Shown here in pieces: positions 33,981 through 47,867 of a DNA stretch of 64,000 bases. Below the pieces are notes generated by a model, which saw only the letters and a program-made list of their open reading frames with translations, was not told the DNA's origin and did no database searches. This stretch comes from Enterobacter sp. EA-1 (GTDB lineage Bacteria > Pseudomonadota > Gammaproteobacteria > Enterobacterales > Enterobacteriaceae). The translations under genes were made by a program, and so were the position numbers. Where the stretch lies: NCBI GenBank assembly GCA_002886105.1, contig CP025776.1, positions 4,774,001-4,838,000 on the forward strand. Reading direction: 5' to 3'. Numbering within the stretch: position 1 is the first letter of the stretch; every line of letters starts with the position of its first letter.

Positions 33981-35536
<1,556 letters not shown>

Positions 35537-35547
35537 GCAATATGCCG

Positions 35548-35586
35548 GGTGGCGCTACGCACAAATCAGGTAAACGCAGCGCCACC
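35548..35586 (+). repeat. REP-like hairpin between malE and malF
   Basis: GGTGGCGCT (35548-35556) pairs with AGCGCCACC (35578-35586). A REP element occupies the same position in E. coli, where it protects malE mRNA and leaves malF less expressed. The same use here is inferred from position. Confidence 0.75.
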
Positions 35587-35621
35587 TGACACTCGTTTTC
35601 ACCGTTGTAAAAGGACTTCCC

Positions 35622-37167
35622 ATGGATGTTGTAAGAAAACGCCACTGGTGGCAAAGCCCGCAGCTCGCCCGGGCGGCCATTGCCCTTATGGGACTACTGG
35701 TGGGATACCTTGTTGTTTTGATGTATGCCCAAGGGGAATACCTTTTGCCATAACGACGCTGATCCTGGAGTTCAGCGGGTCTCTATATTTTCGCCAACCG
35801 TAAAGCCTATGCCACCGGCGTTATGTCTATCCCGGTCTGGCGGGGATGGGGCTGTTTGTCCTGTTTCCTCTGATCTGCACTATCGCCATTGCCTTTACCA
35901 ACTACAGCAGCACCAACCAGCTTACCCGGAGCGCGCGCAACAAGTCCTGCTCGATCGCGCTTACCGGTGCAGGAAAGGCCTACAATTTTGGCCTGTACCC
36001 GGCAGGTGACGAATGGCAACTGGCGTTAACCGATGGCGACAGCGGAAAAATTACCTCTCCGACGCGTTTAAACCCGGCGGGGAACAGAAAAATCACCGTA
36101 AAAGAAGTGACTGCCCTGCCCGCTGGCGAGCGCGCCAACCTGCGCGTGATCACTCCAGCAGCGCCGTGCGCTGAACCAGCTCACCGCCATATTGCCGGAT
36201 CAGAGCAAAGTTGCCATGAGCTCGCTGCGCCAGTTTTCCGGCACCCGTCCGCTCTACCAGTTGGCACAGGATGGCACGCTAACCAATAACCAGAGCGGCA
36301 CGAAATATCGGGCCAATAACAACATTGGCTTCTTCCAGCCGTGAATGCCGATGGCAGTTGGGGCGATGAAAAGCTGAGCCCCGGTTATACCGTCACCATT
36401 GGCTGGGATAACTTCATGCGTGTGTTCACCGATGAGGGCATCCAGAAGCCGTTTGTCGCCATTTTCATCTGGACGGTGGTGTTCTCTGTACTCACCGTGG
36501 TGCTGACGGTAGCCGTGGGGATGGTGCTGGCCTGCGTGGTGCAATGGGAGTCGCTGAAAGGCAAAGCGATTTATCGCGTGCTGCTGATCCTGCCCTACGC
36601 CGTGCCATCGTTTATCTCGATACTGATTTTCAAGGGGCTGTTTAACCAGAGCTTCGGCGAAATTAACATGATGCTCAGCGCGCTGTTTGGCATCAAACCG
36701 GCTGTTCAGCGATCCGACGACGGCCCGCACGATGATCGTGATCGTCAATACACCGGCTCGGTTATCCCTACATGATGATCCTCTGCATGGGGCTGTTAAA
36801 AGCGATCCCGGACGATCTGTACGAAGCCTCGGCAATGGATGGCGCAGGACCGTTGCAGAACTTTTTCCGCATCACGTTTCCCCTGCTGATCAAACCGCTC
36901 ACGCCGCTGATGATCGCCAGTTTTGCCTTTAACTTTAATAACTTCGTATTGATCCAGTTGCTGACCAACGGCGGGCCGGACCGCATCGGCACCACGACGC
37001 CTGCGGGGTATACCGACCTGCTGGTGAGCTACACCTACCGCATCGCCTTTGAAGGCGGCGGCGGTCAGGACTTTGGGCTTGCTGCCGCCATCGCCACGCT
37101 GATTTTCCTGCTGGTCGGTCTGCTGGCTATCGTCAACCTGAAAGCCACACGCATGAAATTCGATTAA
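35622..37167 (+). CDS. malF: Maltose transporter permease MalF
   Basis: The larger membrane subunit of the MalFGK2 importer (about 514 residues). [20 protein letters not shown] is followed by early helices, the large periplasmic P2 loop and the transport core [20 protein letters not shown] and [20 protein letters not shown]. The EAA loop is seen in [20 protein letters not shown]. The C-terminus [12 protein letters not shown] is complete. Frame changes near 35730, 35770, 35830, 35930, 35985, 36050, 36155, 36345, 36705 and 36755 make this one of the most damaged frames in the window, but no motif is lost. Confidence 0.95.
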
Positions 37168-37181
37168 GGAGGACGAAAAGT

Positions 37182-38071
37182 ATGGCTATGGTGCAAGCGA
37201 AATCGCAAAAGCTGAGATTGTTGGTCACTCACCTGTTATTGCTGGTGTTTATTGCCGCCATTATGTTCCCGCTGCTGATGGTGATCACCATTTCGCTGCG
37301 TGAAGGCAACTTCGCCACCGGCAGCTTGATCCCGGAGACCATCTCCGGGAGCACTGGCGACTGGCGCTGGGCTTTAGCGTTGAACACGCGGATGGTCGCG
37401 TCACACCGCCGCCCTTCCCGGTGCTGCTATGGCTGTGGAACTCGGTGAAGATCGCCGGGATCACCGCCGTCGGGATTGTCGCGCTCTCCACGACCTGTGC
37501 GTACGCCTTTGCCCGTATGCGTTTTCGTGGCAAAGCGACGTTGTTGAAAGGGATGCTGATTTTCCAGATGTTCCCGGCCGTGCTGTCACTGGTGGCGCTG
37601 TATGCCTTGTTTGATCGGTTGGGCCAGTACATTCCGTTTATTGGTCTGAACACGCATGGTGGGGTGATCTTCGCCTATATGGGCGGTATTGCGCTGCATG
37701 TATGGACGATTAAAGGGTATTTCGAAACCATCGACAGTTCGCTGGAAGAGGCCGCCGCGCTGGATGGCGCCACCCCGTGGCAAGCGTTCCGTCTGGTGTT
37801 GTTGCCGCTGTCGGTGCCGATCCCGGCGGTGGTGTTTATTCTGTCGTTTATTGCCGCTATCACCGAAGTCCCGGTCGCGTCGCTGTTGCTGCGTGATGTG
37901 AACAGCTACACGCTGGCGGTGGGCATGCAGCAGTATCTCAACCCGCAAAACTACCTGTGGGGGGATTTTGCCGCAGCGGCGGTGTTGTCCGCCATTCCCA
38001 TTACGATTGTCTTCCTGCTTGCGCAGCGCTGGCTGGTTAACGGCCTGACCGCAGGCGGTGTGAAAGGTTAA
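37182..38071 (+). CDS. malG: Maltose transporter permease MalG
   Basis: The second membrane subunit (296 residues). [40 protein letters not shown], the EAA loop [20 protein letters not shown] and the C-terminus [15 protein letters not shown] are present. The C-terminal tail inserts into the MalE-facing cavity in E. coli and is conserved. Frame changes near 37347 (CCGGG where CCTGGG is expected) and 37415 are compensated. It follows malF by 14 bases with a GGAGG ribosome binding site. Confidence 0.96.
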
Positions 38072-38099
38072 GTTTCATCGTTGTTATTACGCCCTAAAG

Positions 38100-38212
38100 A
38101 TTTCGGCTGAGAGCAAGGCGGCGACGGCATGAATCCCCGGGAGCTGACAGAAGTCAGTGACTGGGGTGAGTAAAGGAAGCCAGCACAGCTATCACCCGAA
38201 AGATGACGGGCG
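38100..38212. repeat. ERIC element downstream of malG
   Basis: ATGAATCCCCGGGAGCTGAC and GAAGTCAGTGACTGGGGTGAG match the two ERIC consensus arms, and CCCGAAAGATGACGGGCGAG is the conserved right end. The copy looks nearly full length and lies between malG and the psiE terminator. Confidence 0.88.
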
Positions 38213-38262
38213 AGGCCACTGCACCCTCAACTTGTATGATGAGTAACTTGTGACTGTTGTTT

Positions 38263-38289
38263 GGCGGCTTAATCAGCCGCCTTTTTTTT
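38263..38289. terminator. Terminator between malG and psiE
   Basis: GGCGGCT-TAATC-AGCCGCC is followed by eight T residues on the plus strand. It ends the malEFG transcript and lies against the psiE stop codon. Confidence 0.92.
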
Positions 38290-38698
38290 ATTCTCGCTTC
38301 AGCCGTTTGGAGTTACACAACCACAGGGTGATAACCAGCAACAGGATCGCCGCCGAGTAGATCAGGACGTCCATCGGCGACTGATGATCGACGATGATCA
38401 GGCGCACAATCGCGGTAATGCCAATGTAGATGAAATAGCGTAGCGGGAAGTGGAAACCGGACTGAAAGTATTTCACAATCAGCGCGATAAATTCGAAGTA
38501 GAGAAAGTAAACCACCAGTCCTTCCACCAGCTCATATTTGCTGGTCTGCACAGGGGCGAACAGCACATCCGCCAGATGCAGCGTCTCCTTCCCCAGAAAG
38601 ACAATCAGAATCAGGCCGAGGCTCAGCAGGCCGAGGTTAAGCACGGTCTGCAAAATGGTCGAAATAAACTCAGCGCGCGGACGCGTTAGCGACGTCAT
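38288..38698 (-). CDS. psiE: Phosphate-starvation-inducible protein PsiE
   Basis: A 136-residue membrane protein in one intact frame, matching E. coli PsiE ([20 protein letters not shown] to [12 protein letters not shown]). Four hydrophobic segments are visible, for example [15 protein letters not shown] near residue 22 and [18 protein letters not shown] near the end. The function is unknown; in E. coli it is induced by phosphate starvation through PhoB and repressed by cAMP-CRP. A good CRP site lies upstream at 38742-38763. Confidence 0.93.
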   Translation of the reverse strand: MTSLTRPRAEFISTILQTVLNLGLLSLGLILIVFLGKETLHLADVLFAPVQTSKYELVEGLVVYFLYFEFIALIVKYFQSGFHFPLRYFIYIGITAIVRLIIVDHQSPMDVLIYSAAILLLVITLWLCNSKRLKRE

Positions 38699-38741
38699 AT
38701 CAGCACCTCATGCTTAGTGGCGAGCCTCCTGTATAACGCAG

Positions 38742-38763
38742 AAATGTGATCTGGATCTACATT
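38742..38763. promoter_or_regulatory. CRP-like site in the psiE/GNAT divergent region
   Basis: AAATGTGATCTGGATCTACATT is a near-consensus, symmetric CRP palindrome (shown here as 22 bases; core TGTGATCTGGATCTACA). E. coli psiE is negatively regulated by cAMP-CRP, which fits the position upstream of psiE. Confidence 0.7.
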
Positions 38764-38835
38764 ATTTACTTATATTTTGTGACACCGCGTGATGACATGT
38801 TGCATCGTCAAATTTCACGCATGGAGGTCCAAAGA

Positions 38836-39347
38836 GTGCTGACAATACGTAAAGCAGGCCCGGATGACGCCGCATTATTGAGCGAGATGGGTTATGCCAG
38901 TTATTCCCACCATTTTGCTCATCTGTGGCATCAGCAGCATGAGTTGCAGGCTTTTTGCAGCATGAATACTCCCTGAACACATTACAGCAGAGCCTGCAAA
39001 GCGATGTCAGTGACTGGTTTATCGCCCGAGGGATGACGGGCCGGTAGGATTCGCCAAAGTCTCCGGCACTGTGCCGTAGAGGGCGATAGCCATGCCGGTA
39101 CGCTGCTGCATAAACTCTATCTGCTTCCCGGAAAAACCGGCAAAGGTTATGGAGAACAGATGATTGCGGAAATAGAACGGATGGCGAAAAGCCGGGGCGA
39201 AACCTTTTTCTGGCTGGAAGTGCTGGACGCCAACCCGCAGGCATACCGTTTCTACCTCCGCCGGGGGGTTAACGCATATCAAGGATACCGTGTTCAGTAC
39301 CCCCCTCTCAGCAGAGCCTGTTGCATATTCTGGGCAAATCGATTTAA
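38836..39347 (+). CDS. GNAT-family N-acetyltransferase
   Basis: The GTG start follows GGAGG by eight bases and gives VLTIRKAGPDDAALLSEMGY. The middle SDVSDWFIAREDDGPVGFAK continues the fold. The acetyl-CoA-binding motif A is KTGKGYGEQMIAEIERMA (residues about 100-117, R/Q-x-x-G-x-G/A type), then FFWLEVLDANPQAYRFYLRR. After indels near 39280-39305 the C-terminus reads SLLHILGKSI and stops at 39347. Frame changes near 38965, 39035 and 39085 also interrupt it. The length is about 170 residues. The substrate is unknown. The next gene starts ten bases downstream, so the two are probably cotranscribed. Confidence 0.82.
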
Positions 39348-39356
39348 GGAGTGAGA

Positions 39357-39810
39357 ATGGAAGTCCGCCAGACCGGGGTACGTAACGTTACCTGCGGTGA
39401 GAATGTGGTGATTTACGAACCCACCAATTTGTATGGCTGTACGCTGGGCGAGGGTGTTTTCGTCGGGCCGTTTGTGGAAATTCAGGGAATACGCAGATTG
39501 GTAACGGCAGCAAAATTCAGTCACACACCTTTATCTGTGAATACGTGACCGTGGGCGAGCGCTGCTTTATCGGCCACGGCGTGATGTTTGCGAACGATAT
39601 ATGTTCCGCGAAGGCAAACCCAATCCGTACCGTGAAAGCTGGGGACGCATTGTGATTGGCAATGATGTGTCGATTGGCAGCGGCGCAACGATTCTGGCGG
39701 TGACCATTTGCGACGGTGCGGTTATTGGCGCAGGCAGCGTGGTGACCAAATCGATTACCGCGAAAGGGGTTTATGCGGGGAACCCGGCGCGGTTGCTGCG
39801 CCAGCTATAA
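39357..39810 (+). CDS. Left-handed beta-helix (hexapeptide repeat) acyltransferase
   Basis: About 150 residues built of hexapeptide repeats: VTCGENVVIYEPTNLYGC, GEGVFVGPFVEIQG, the second part IGNDVSIGSGATILAVTICD and GAVIGAGSVVTKSITAKGVY, ending AGNPARLLRQL. The C-terminal AGNPA element is typical of sugar O- or N-acetyltransferases of the WbbJ/VioB type. Frame changes near 39490 and 39598 are compensated. It is coupled to the GNAT gene and lies next to the yjbEFGH polysaccharide genes, so a role in sugar or polymer acylation is plausible but inferred. Confidence 0.8.
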
Positions 39811-39830
39811 CCCCTCTCCTGAGAGAGGGG
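39811..39830. repeat. GC-rich hairpin between the acyltransferase gene and yjbH
   Basis: CCCCTCTC-CTGA-GAGAGGGG lies immediately after the stop codon of the acyltransferase gene, at the convergent junction with yjbH. It shares its stem with the hairpin at 28796-28817. Confidence 0.65.
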
Positions 39831-39859
39831 TGTCCGGTAACGTTCAGCGAGGGAAATGC

Positions 39860-41952
39860 TTACTGGAAGTTCAGCGTTTTATCGTTGGTCATATTGTACA
39901 GCTCAAACTTACGACCCAGTTTCTGCCCACCGTCACGCGTCAGCGGCGTCCAGCCGATGCCAGCACGACTGCGGGTAGCGCCGATACTGAAGAGATCCAG
40001 CGGCACGGAAATATAGACTCCTTTGGTGAAGTCCCCTTCCCGTACTGTGCTGCCGACACATTGGTGATCGTGGCGTAGGCACCGACCACAACACCGCTGT
40101 CGAAGTGTTTGGAGATGTCCAGCGTGCCGCCTTTATCCCCGGCCAGATACTGCCCGACGCTGGCTTTCACCAATACATCCTGTGCAAACCACGGCGTCCA
40201 GTAAGCGGTGAAATGCCCCGTCTTCGCGCTGTAGTCGGTAAATTTCATCATGTCCTGCGGGCTGCGCCAGTCACGCTGTTTCACGTAGTTAGCATCCACG
40301 CCGAACGCCCAGTTACTGTCTACCGGACGCCACATCAGTTCTGCGCCGGCCCCGCCGTACATGGTTTCCAGATACCCGGCATACACCTGACCATAAATGT
40401 TATTGCCCAGATACTGGAAGTAGTTCGCCTGCATGTTGTTCACGTAGAAATCGTTCTGCACATATTCACGTACACGGGTACGAACGCGCGGCAGCGCCGA
40501 ATCCGATGGCGGGTTGGTATAGTTAAATTTGTCGTAGTTGTTGGCCGGGTTGGCAAACAGACTGCCGGTGGTCAGCAGGTGATCCGTCCACCACCAGTCC
40601 GCCGTCGCCATCACGCCAATCTGGTACATGTAGAACCCTTCCGGGCCGCCCAGCGACTGGTTCAGTACCGGATCAATGTGGAAATCAAACGTCGGCCGAT
40701 CGATATACCATCCCTGCTCGGTGCTCTCCGGCACGATTGGCGTCACGCGTTTTGCACCAGTTCCGTGTCTTGCCCCAGCGGTTCGCCTTCAAGATGGCGC
40801 TTCAGGCTGGCGACATCCGTTTCGGTGGTCACCTGTGGCAAGTGCAGACGGTTTTCGTTAATGCGAATGGTACGAATCCCCTCCGGCAGGTCATTCATAA
40901 CAATGCGGTTAGCACGCTCGATCCCCTCCGGGTGTTGCGGTACTTCACCTGCTCGCCGGTCACATACAGCGTATCGCCTTTTACCTGAATTTGCGGGTCT
41001 GCAAAGCCTGCATTGTATTTCAGCAGGGTAAGCTGATTCGCCACCACGGAGTGCTGCAAAATGGCATCCTGCGGCTGTGGCTGATATCTCGGGCGTGAGT
41101 TATCGCTATAGCCGAGGGCGCAGGTCGTTGAAGTTATTGCGCAGGGTAAAGCCGAACATCCGGTGTTACCGCGCTCGTAACTCAGGTTAATGTCGGCCCA
41201 GTCGGCGACACGGTAGATAGCACCGACGTTAACGCTGCTACGCTGCGGCAGTTTACCGGCATAATCCTGCTGATAGTTGTTGCCTTCGTATTCCAGCTTC
41301 AGGCGCAGCGGATGCCGAGGGCGTCTGGTACTCCACCCCGCCAAACAGCGCGGCCGGACCGCGAAACATTTGTGACGTATCCGTTGAGCCTGCGGCTTTG
41401 TAGCTGGTATCACGGGTACAGAACTTCGTGTCATAGGTACAGAGTGGGTTTTGATATTGCCGCTGGTGCCCGTAACCCCAGCCGATACCGAGTGAGAAAT
41501 CGAACGGCCCCCGGGCTTTGTTCGCCACCAGATATTCACCGTCGAACAGACCGGTACCGCCCACGTCACGCGCACCCACGGCCACTTGCGGTAGCCAGTA
41601 GCCCTCTTCCCACAGCCGCACTTTAAAATCAAACGCTTTATCTTTGTAGGATTGATCGCCGGAGAACGCCTCCACGGAACTGTATTTGCGCGTACGCACA
41701 TCGGTGTAGCGCAGCGTCGTTTCCAGCCACGGCAACAGCTGCACCGAAGCGGAATAGAAACGGTATTGTTTGTTGTCGCGGTAGTTAAGGCTTAGCTCGC
41801 CTTCCGGCGCTACGCGCGCCGTTGGGGTTTGCAGCAGACCCACACCGCCAAAATCAGACTGGGACGGGCCTACCGGGTCCGGGAAACGTTTCTGCGTGAC
41901 AGGCCGCGCTTACTCCAAGCGCCAACAGGCTTATTACAAACGATTTTTTCAT
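39860..41952 (-). CDS. yjbH: YjbH family exopolysaccharide-associated outer-membrane protein
   Basis: A protein of about 697 residues, the length of E. coli YjbH. A signal peptide [16 protein letters not shown] precedes [20 protein letters not shown], then repeated amphipathic strands such as [20 protein letters not shown]. The C-terminal barrel region includes [20 protein letters not shown]-like sequence (observed as [20 protein letters not shown]) and ends NDKTLNFQ. It is a paralogue of GfcD of group 4 capsule export. Frame changes near 41875, 41465, 41320, 41130, 40935, 40770 and 40035 are joined. It is the last gene of the yjbEFGH operon. Confidence 0.93.
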
Positions 41953-41954
41953 TA

Positions 41955-42694
41955 TTATTCCGGTATCCGATGCGTCAGGGACTCAAGAATGTCGGCGTTG
42001 AGCTCGTCATAGACGTTGCTCCACAGACCCGGCGCAAAACCCACGAAAATCACGCTACCGGGCATCGGCTCGACGTGGCGTCTGTTCCAGTACGCCACCG
42101 GCACTTTCTGTGTTTGCCCGGTGGGATAAATCACCCATGCATAGCTGCGTTCGGCTCCGCTTAGCAGGTCCATATCATCCAGATAACTCACCACATCCCG
42201 ACCGGGTGTGAACGGCTTCTTGCCCTCGGACTGCTGATCAACCCCACCACGCTAATGGTGCCGGGGCTGCGGCCCGACCCACAGGGTGTATTCCCCTTGC
42301 AGCGGGCGGTTAGAAAGGCGGTGCAGACGGATATAGTCCGGGTCGAGCGGCACGATTTGCCGGCCGGTCACTTTTACCGCCTGCAATTGCCGACGCAGGG
42401 CGTTAATGGCCGCGGCGGCATTATCACTTTCGTCAGCAGCCGGGGCTGCTCAGGCGTTCCAGCAGTACCTGATGCCGCGCCTGTTGTGCGATGGTGGCCT
42501 GTCGTTCGCTGACGACCGCGCCAGCCACCAGCTGTCCGCCAGTCGGGGTTGCCCAACCAGTCGACCAAATGTTCAGCATTGGTGAGCTTTTTCGGTGTCG
42601 CATCGCCTGCGACATACACATCAACGGTCCCTGTCGCCAGCACCAGCGGGGAAAAGAGTGCGAGTAAAAGCGGGAATAACGCGTACGTTTTCAT
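41955..42694 (-). CDS. yjbG: YjbG family capsule biosynthesis GfcC-like protein
   Basis: A periplasmic protein of about 245 residues. The signal peptide MKTYALFPLLLALFSPLVLA is followed by GTVDVYVAGDATPKKLTNAE and, at the end, MPGSVIFVGFAPGLWSNVYD and LNADILESLTHRIPE. It resembles GfcC, needed for group 4 capsule assembly. The ATG overlaps the yjbF stop by four bases (ATGA), and yjbH starts 3 bases after its stop, so the genes are translationally coupled. Frame changes near 42540, 42435 and 42235 interrupt it. Confidence 0.92.
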
Positions 42695-43339
42695 TCTTTC
42701 GCCGCCTTAATCAGGGTCATTTTCACCGGGAAGAATCCCGCGCCGAGATACTGCACTGACTGGCGGATAAGCCCTTCATCATCCACCCAGTAGCGGTTGC
42801 GCCAGCTTTTCTCTTCGGTGGTGACCTCTTCATCGAGCACGCGAACAACCGTTTCGTCGTTCGCCAGTGTGATGGTGTCCGTTCCGTTCCAACGGAACAT
42901 GACTGTGCCGCGGCGTAGCGCACCTGTTTATGCTGAGACCAACCCATAACACGCGTCCAACTCGCACCATCGATGATCTGATTCGGTTTGGCCAACGGAT
43001 CGGCGCCAAGGTTATTCCACTTCCAATTGGTTATCGCCGCCGAGCTTGTCGCCGCCAAGCTGGGTTTTCACAATGCGGGCATTCTGCGTGACGATGACCG
43101 CCTGATCCTGCGTCACCCATTTCTGCTGCCCGTTTTCCGCGAAAGCGAGCACCACAAACAGTTGCGGGCCGTCATTAAGCTGCGTACTGGCTGGCATAAG
43201 GCATATTGAGCAGTTCGTCATCTGTCAGATGAGCACCGGTACCAAACACTATTCCAAAGCGACGTTCCCGAGGCCTTTGATCGGGCCAGAACATGCCTGA
43301 AGGAGCAGGCAAAGCAAAATGATTCCGTGGTCGCTTCAC
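42691..43339 (-). CDS. yjbF: YjbF family lipoprotein (GfcB-like)
   Basis: About 213 residues. After a one-base correction near 43315 the N-terminus is KRPRIILLCLLLQACSG, a lipoprotein signal with the lipobox LQAC. The body shows HLTDDELLNMPYASQY, GPQLFVVLAFAENGQQKWVT, DGASWTRVMGWSQHKQVRYA and the C-terminus TLIKAAKE. The start is GTG with a GGAGA ribosome binding site. It is the GfcB paralogue of the operon. Other frame changes lie near 43250, 43195, 43020 and 42905. Confidence 0.92.
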
Positions 43340-43361
43340 GACTCTTCTCCGAAAGGGCGAA

Positions 43362-43383
43362 ATAACCACACCGAAGTGGTTAT
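43362..43383 (-). terminator. Attenuator-like hairpin between yjbE and yjbF
   Basis: ATAACCAC-ACCGAA-GTGGTTAT is a perfect 8-bp stem in the gap between yjbE and yjbF. It probably causes partial termination so that the small secreted product of yjbE is made in excess over YjbFGH; no strong T-run follows. Confidence 0.65.
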
Positions 43384-43400
43384 AGTTAATGCACCCGCTA

Positions 43401-43642
43401 TTACCGGGTACTTGTTGTTGTGGTGGTCGTGGTTCCAGTGTTGGAGCCATCACCGCCACCGACTGCCGCAAGAGCGACACCCGCCGCAGAGCCTACGGTG
43501 CTAACGCCCGTCGCTGCAGAACTGCCTGCAGAGACAGAGGTCGCTGCCGACCCTGCTGCTTCACCGACTAATACCGGTGCTGCGAAGGCAGAGGTCGCCG
43601 CAAGTGCGGATATGGCAAAATGCCATACAGGACTTTTTTCAT
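43401..43642 (-). CDS. yjbE: YjbE, small secreted threonine/alanine-rich protein
   Basis: An 80-residue protein hidden by one lost T near 43617. The corrected frame gives a signal peptide [18 protein letters not shown], an alanine/glycine/serine-rich body ([17 protein letters not shown]) and a C-terminal threonine run ([13 protein letters not shown]). It is the first gene of the yjbEFGH operon, which in E. coli is activated by RcsB and drives production of an exopolysaccharide. The direct role of YjbE is unknown. No RcsB box was identified with confidence upstream. Confidence 0.88.
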
Positions 43643-45732
<2,090 letters not shown>

Positions 45733-46000
45733 AGCAATACTCTTCTGATTTGAGAATTGTGACTGCGGTCGATTGTAGCGCCCGGCAGGGAAAATTGTGA
45801 TGGTTTTTGTGTCACGAGCGGTGAGCAAGGCGCAAATCCCGGCGCAAAATAGCCGGACAGGAGAACAACATAAGTCATTTTACTGATGGCGAAAGCCAGA
45901 TGAAAAATCCGCATAATCCCGTCGTTGACAGCGCACCCGCTGACGCTTTATTTATAACGACACGCTCCGCGTACGCGCGGAGTCAGTGTTGTATTACCGA

Positions 46001-46143
46001 GCCGTGAAAGGCGAAGGTATTTATTACCCATGCATTTCGCAAGCAGCCAATACCGCTGCGGTGTGAAAGCGAAGGTATTTATTACCAAAGCATTTCGCAA
46101 GCAGCCAACACCCGCTGCGGCGCGAAAGGCGAAGGTAATAGCC
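46001..46143. repeat. Tandem 60-bp direct repeat upstream of the lysine riboswitch
   Basis: Unit 1 (46001-46060) and unit 2 (46061-46119) share GCGAAGGTATTTATTACC, GCATTTCGCAAGCAGCCAA and CCGCTGCG, differing at only a few positions. A truncated third unit (GCGCGAAAGGCGAAGGTAAT) begins at 46120 and runs into the riboswitch. The region between pgi and lysC in E. coli has no such repeat that I know of. It may duplicate a promoter or protein-binding segment, or be a local assembly duplication. Confidence 0.8.
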
Positions 46144-46400
46144 AGAAGAGGCGCGTTGCCCGTTGCACACGGTGTTGGAAGAGCCAAACTGAAGAAAACA
46201 CCTGAGGGGGGAGCAACGCCGAGATAGCAAAACGCCCCGGCAGCGTTTGTTATCGGCTACAGAGGCTGAATCCTCTGGGTTGTCACCAGAAACGTTCCCA
46301 GTCGGGCGTTTCGCAAGGTGGAGCACTTCTGGGGAAATCGTAGTTGTTTTGCTATCTGCGCCCACCCCGTTTTTCGCTCTTCCCTTGTGCCATGGCTGGA
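46136..46400 (+). ncRNA. Lysine riboswitch (L box) of lysC
   Basis: The leader contains the conserved lysine aptamer segments: GCCAGAAGAGGCGCGTTGCC, GGTGTTGGAAGAGCC, ACACCTGAGGGGGGAGCAAC, GGCTACAGAGGCTGAATCC, GGGTTGTCACCAGAAACGTT and GTCGGGCGTTTCGCAAGGTG. These match the E. coli lysC leader in order. Lysine binding represses lysC expression by blocking translation initiation and exposing RNase E sites in E. coli. Confidence 0.95.
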
Positions 46401-46430
46401 AATAGTGGATCCCCCTGACACGAGGTTGTT

Positions 46431-47782
46431 ATGTCTAATTTAGTTGTCGCCAAATTCGGCGGCACCAGCGTTGCCGATTATGATGCCATGAACCGCAGTG
46501 CGGACGTGGTGCTTTCCGATTCCGATGTTCGCCCTGGTGGTGCTTTCCGCCTCTGCGGGCGTGACCAATCTGCTGGTCGCACTGGCAGAAGGACTGGAAG
46601 CCAGCGAACGGTTCGTCAAACTCGATGCTATTCGTAAAATTCAGTTCGATATTCTGGAGCGGATGTCCAACCCGGACGTGATCCGCGAAGAGATTGAACG
46701 CCTGCTGGAAAACATCAGCACGCTTGCGGAAGCCGCCTCGCTCGCCACCTCCACCGCGCTGACCGATGAGCTGGTTAGCCACGGTGAGTTGATGTCGACG
46801 CTGCTGTTTGTTGAAGTGCTGCGTGAACGCAGCGTGCAGGCACTGTGGTTTGATGTGCGTAAAGTCATGCGCACCAGCGATCGCTTTGGTCGCGCCGAGC
46901 CGGACGTCCCTGCGCTGGCGGAACTGACCGCGCAGCAACTTGCGCCTCGCCTCACCGAAGGTCTGGTGATCACTCAGGGCTTTATCGGAAGCGAAGCCAA
47001 AGGTCGCACCACCACGCTGGGTCGCGGCGGCAGCGACTACACCGCCGCGCTGCTGGGTGAAGCGTTGCACGCAACGCGTGTCGACATCTGGACCGACGTA
47101 CCCGGTATTTACACCACCGACCCACGCGTGGTGCCAGCGGCAAAACGTATTGATGAAATCGCCTTTGGAAGAAGCGGCGGAAATGGCGACTTTTGGTGCG
47201 AAAGTGCTGCATCCTGCCACACTGTTGCCTGCGGTACGCAGCGATATTCCGGTCTTTGTCGGTTCCAGCAAAGATCCCAAAGCCGGTGGTACGCTGGTGT
47301 GCAATAAAACCAGCAATCCGCCGCTGTTCCGTGCACTGGCGCTGCGCCGCAAACAAACGCTGCTGACGCTGCACAGCCTCAATATGCTGCACTCCCGCGG
47401 TTTCCTCGCGGAAGTATTCGGCATTCTGGCGCGTCATAACATTTCCGTCGATCTGATCACCACTTCCGAAGTGAGCGTGGCGCTGACGCTGGACACCACT
47501 GGCTCAACGTCTACGGGCGATACGCTACTCACACAGGGGCTGCTGACAGAACTCTCATCACTGTGCCGTGTGGAAGTAGAGGAGAACCCGGCACTGGTGG
47601 CGCTGATCGGCAACGATTTGTCGAAAGCGTGCGGCGTGGGCAAAGAGGTGTTTGGCGTGTTGGATCCGTTTAACATCCGCATGATTTGTTACGGCGCGTC
47701 CAGCCATAACCTCTGCTTCCGGTGCCGGGGCGCGGAAGCTGAGCAAGTGGTGCAGAAACTGCACCATAATCTGTTTGAGTGA
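46431..47782 (+). CDS. lysC: Lysine-sensitive aspartokinase III (LysC)
   Basis: LysC phosphorylates aspartate in the lysine/methionine/threonine pathway and is feedback-inhibited by lysine. MSNLVVAKFGGTSVADYDAM carries the KFGGTSV nucleotide motif, GRGGSDYTAALLGEALHATR the aspartate site and TDVPGIYTTDPRVVP follows. The C-terminal ACT domains include LNMLHSRGFLAEVFGILARH and SVDLITTSEVSVALTLD. Length is 449 residues. Frame changes near 46533, 47167 and 47720-47730 are errors. The lysine riboswitch precedes the gene, giving control at both RNA and enzyme level. Confidence 0.97.
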
Positions 47783-47794
47783 CAGGCGATGCTG

Positions 47795-47862
47795 CCAGAT
47801 GGCGGCTTCGCGTAATCCGGCCTGCGGGAGTATGCAGGCCGGGTAAGTGCACGCTATCCGGC
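47795..47862. repeat. REP/BIME-like palindromic unit after lysC
   Basis: CCAGATGGCGGCTTCGCGTA, ATCCGGCCTGCGGGAGTATG and GCAGGCCGGGTAAGTGCACG form nested inverted repeats of the enteric REP type (GATGGCGGCTnnGC...GCCGGATAAG). It fills the space between convergent lysC and rlaP. Confidence 0.75.
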
Positions 47863-47867
47863 AACGT

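Noticed and set aside
46001-46143. CRISPR array
   Set aside because: The repeated units are directly adjacent without unique spacers, and no cas genes are present.
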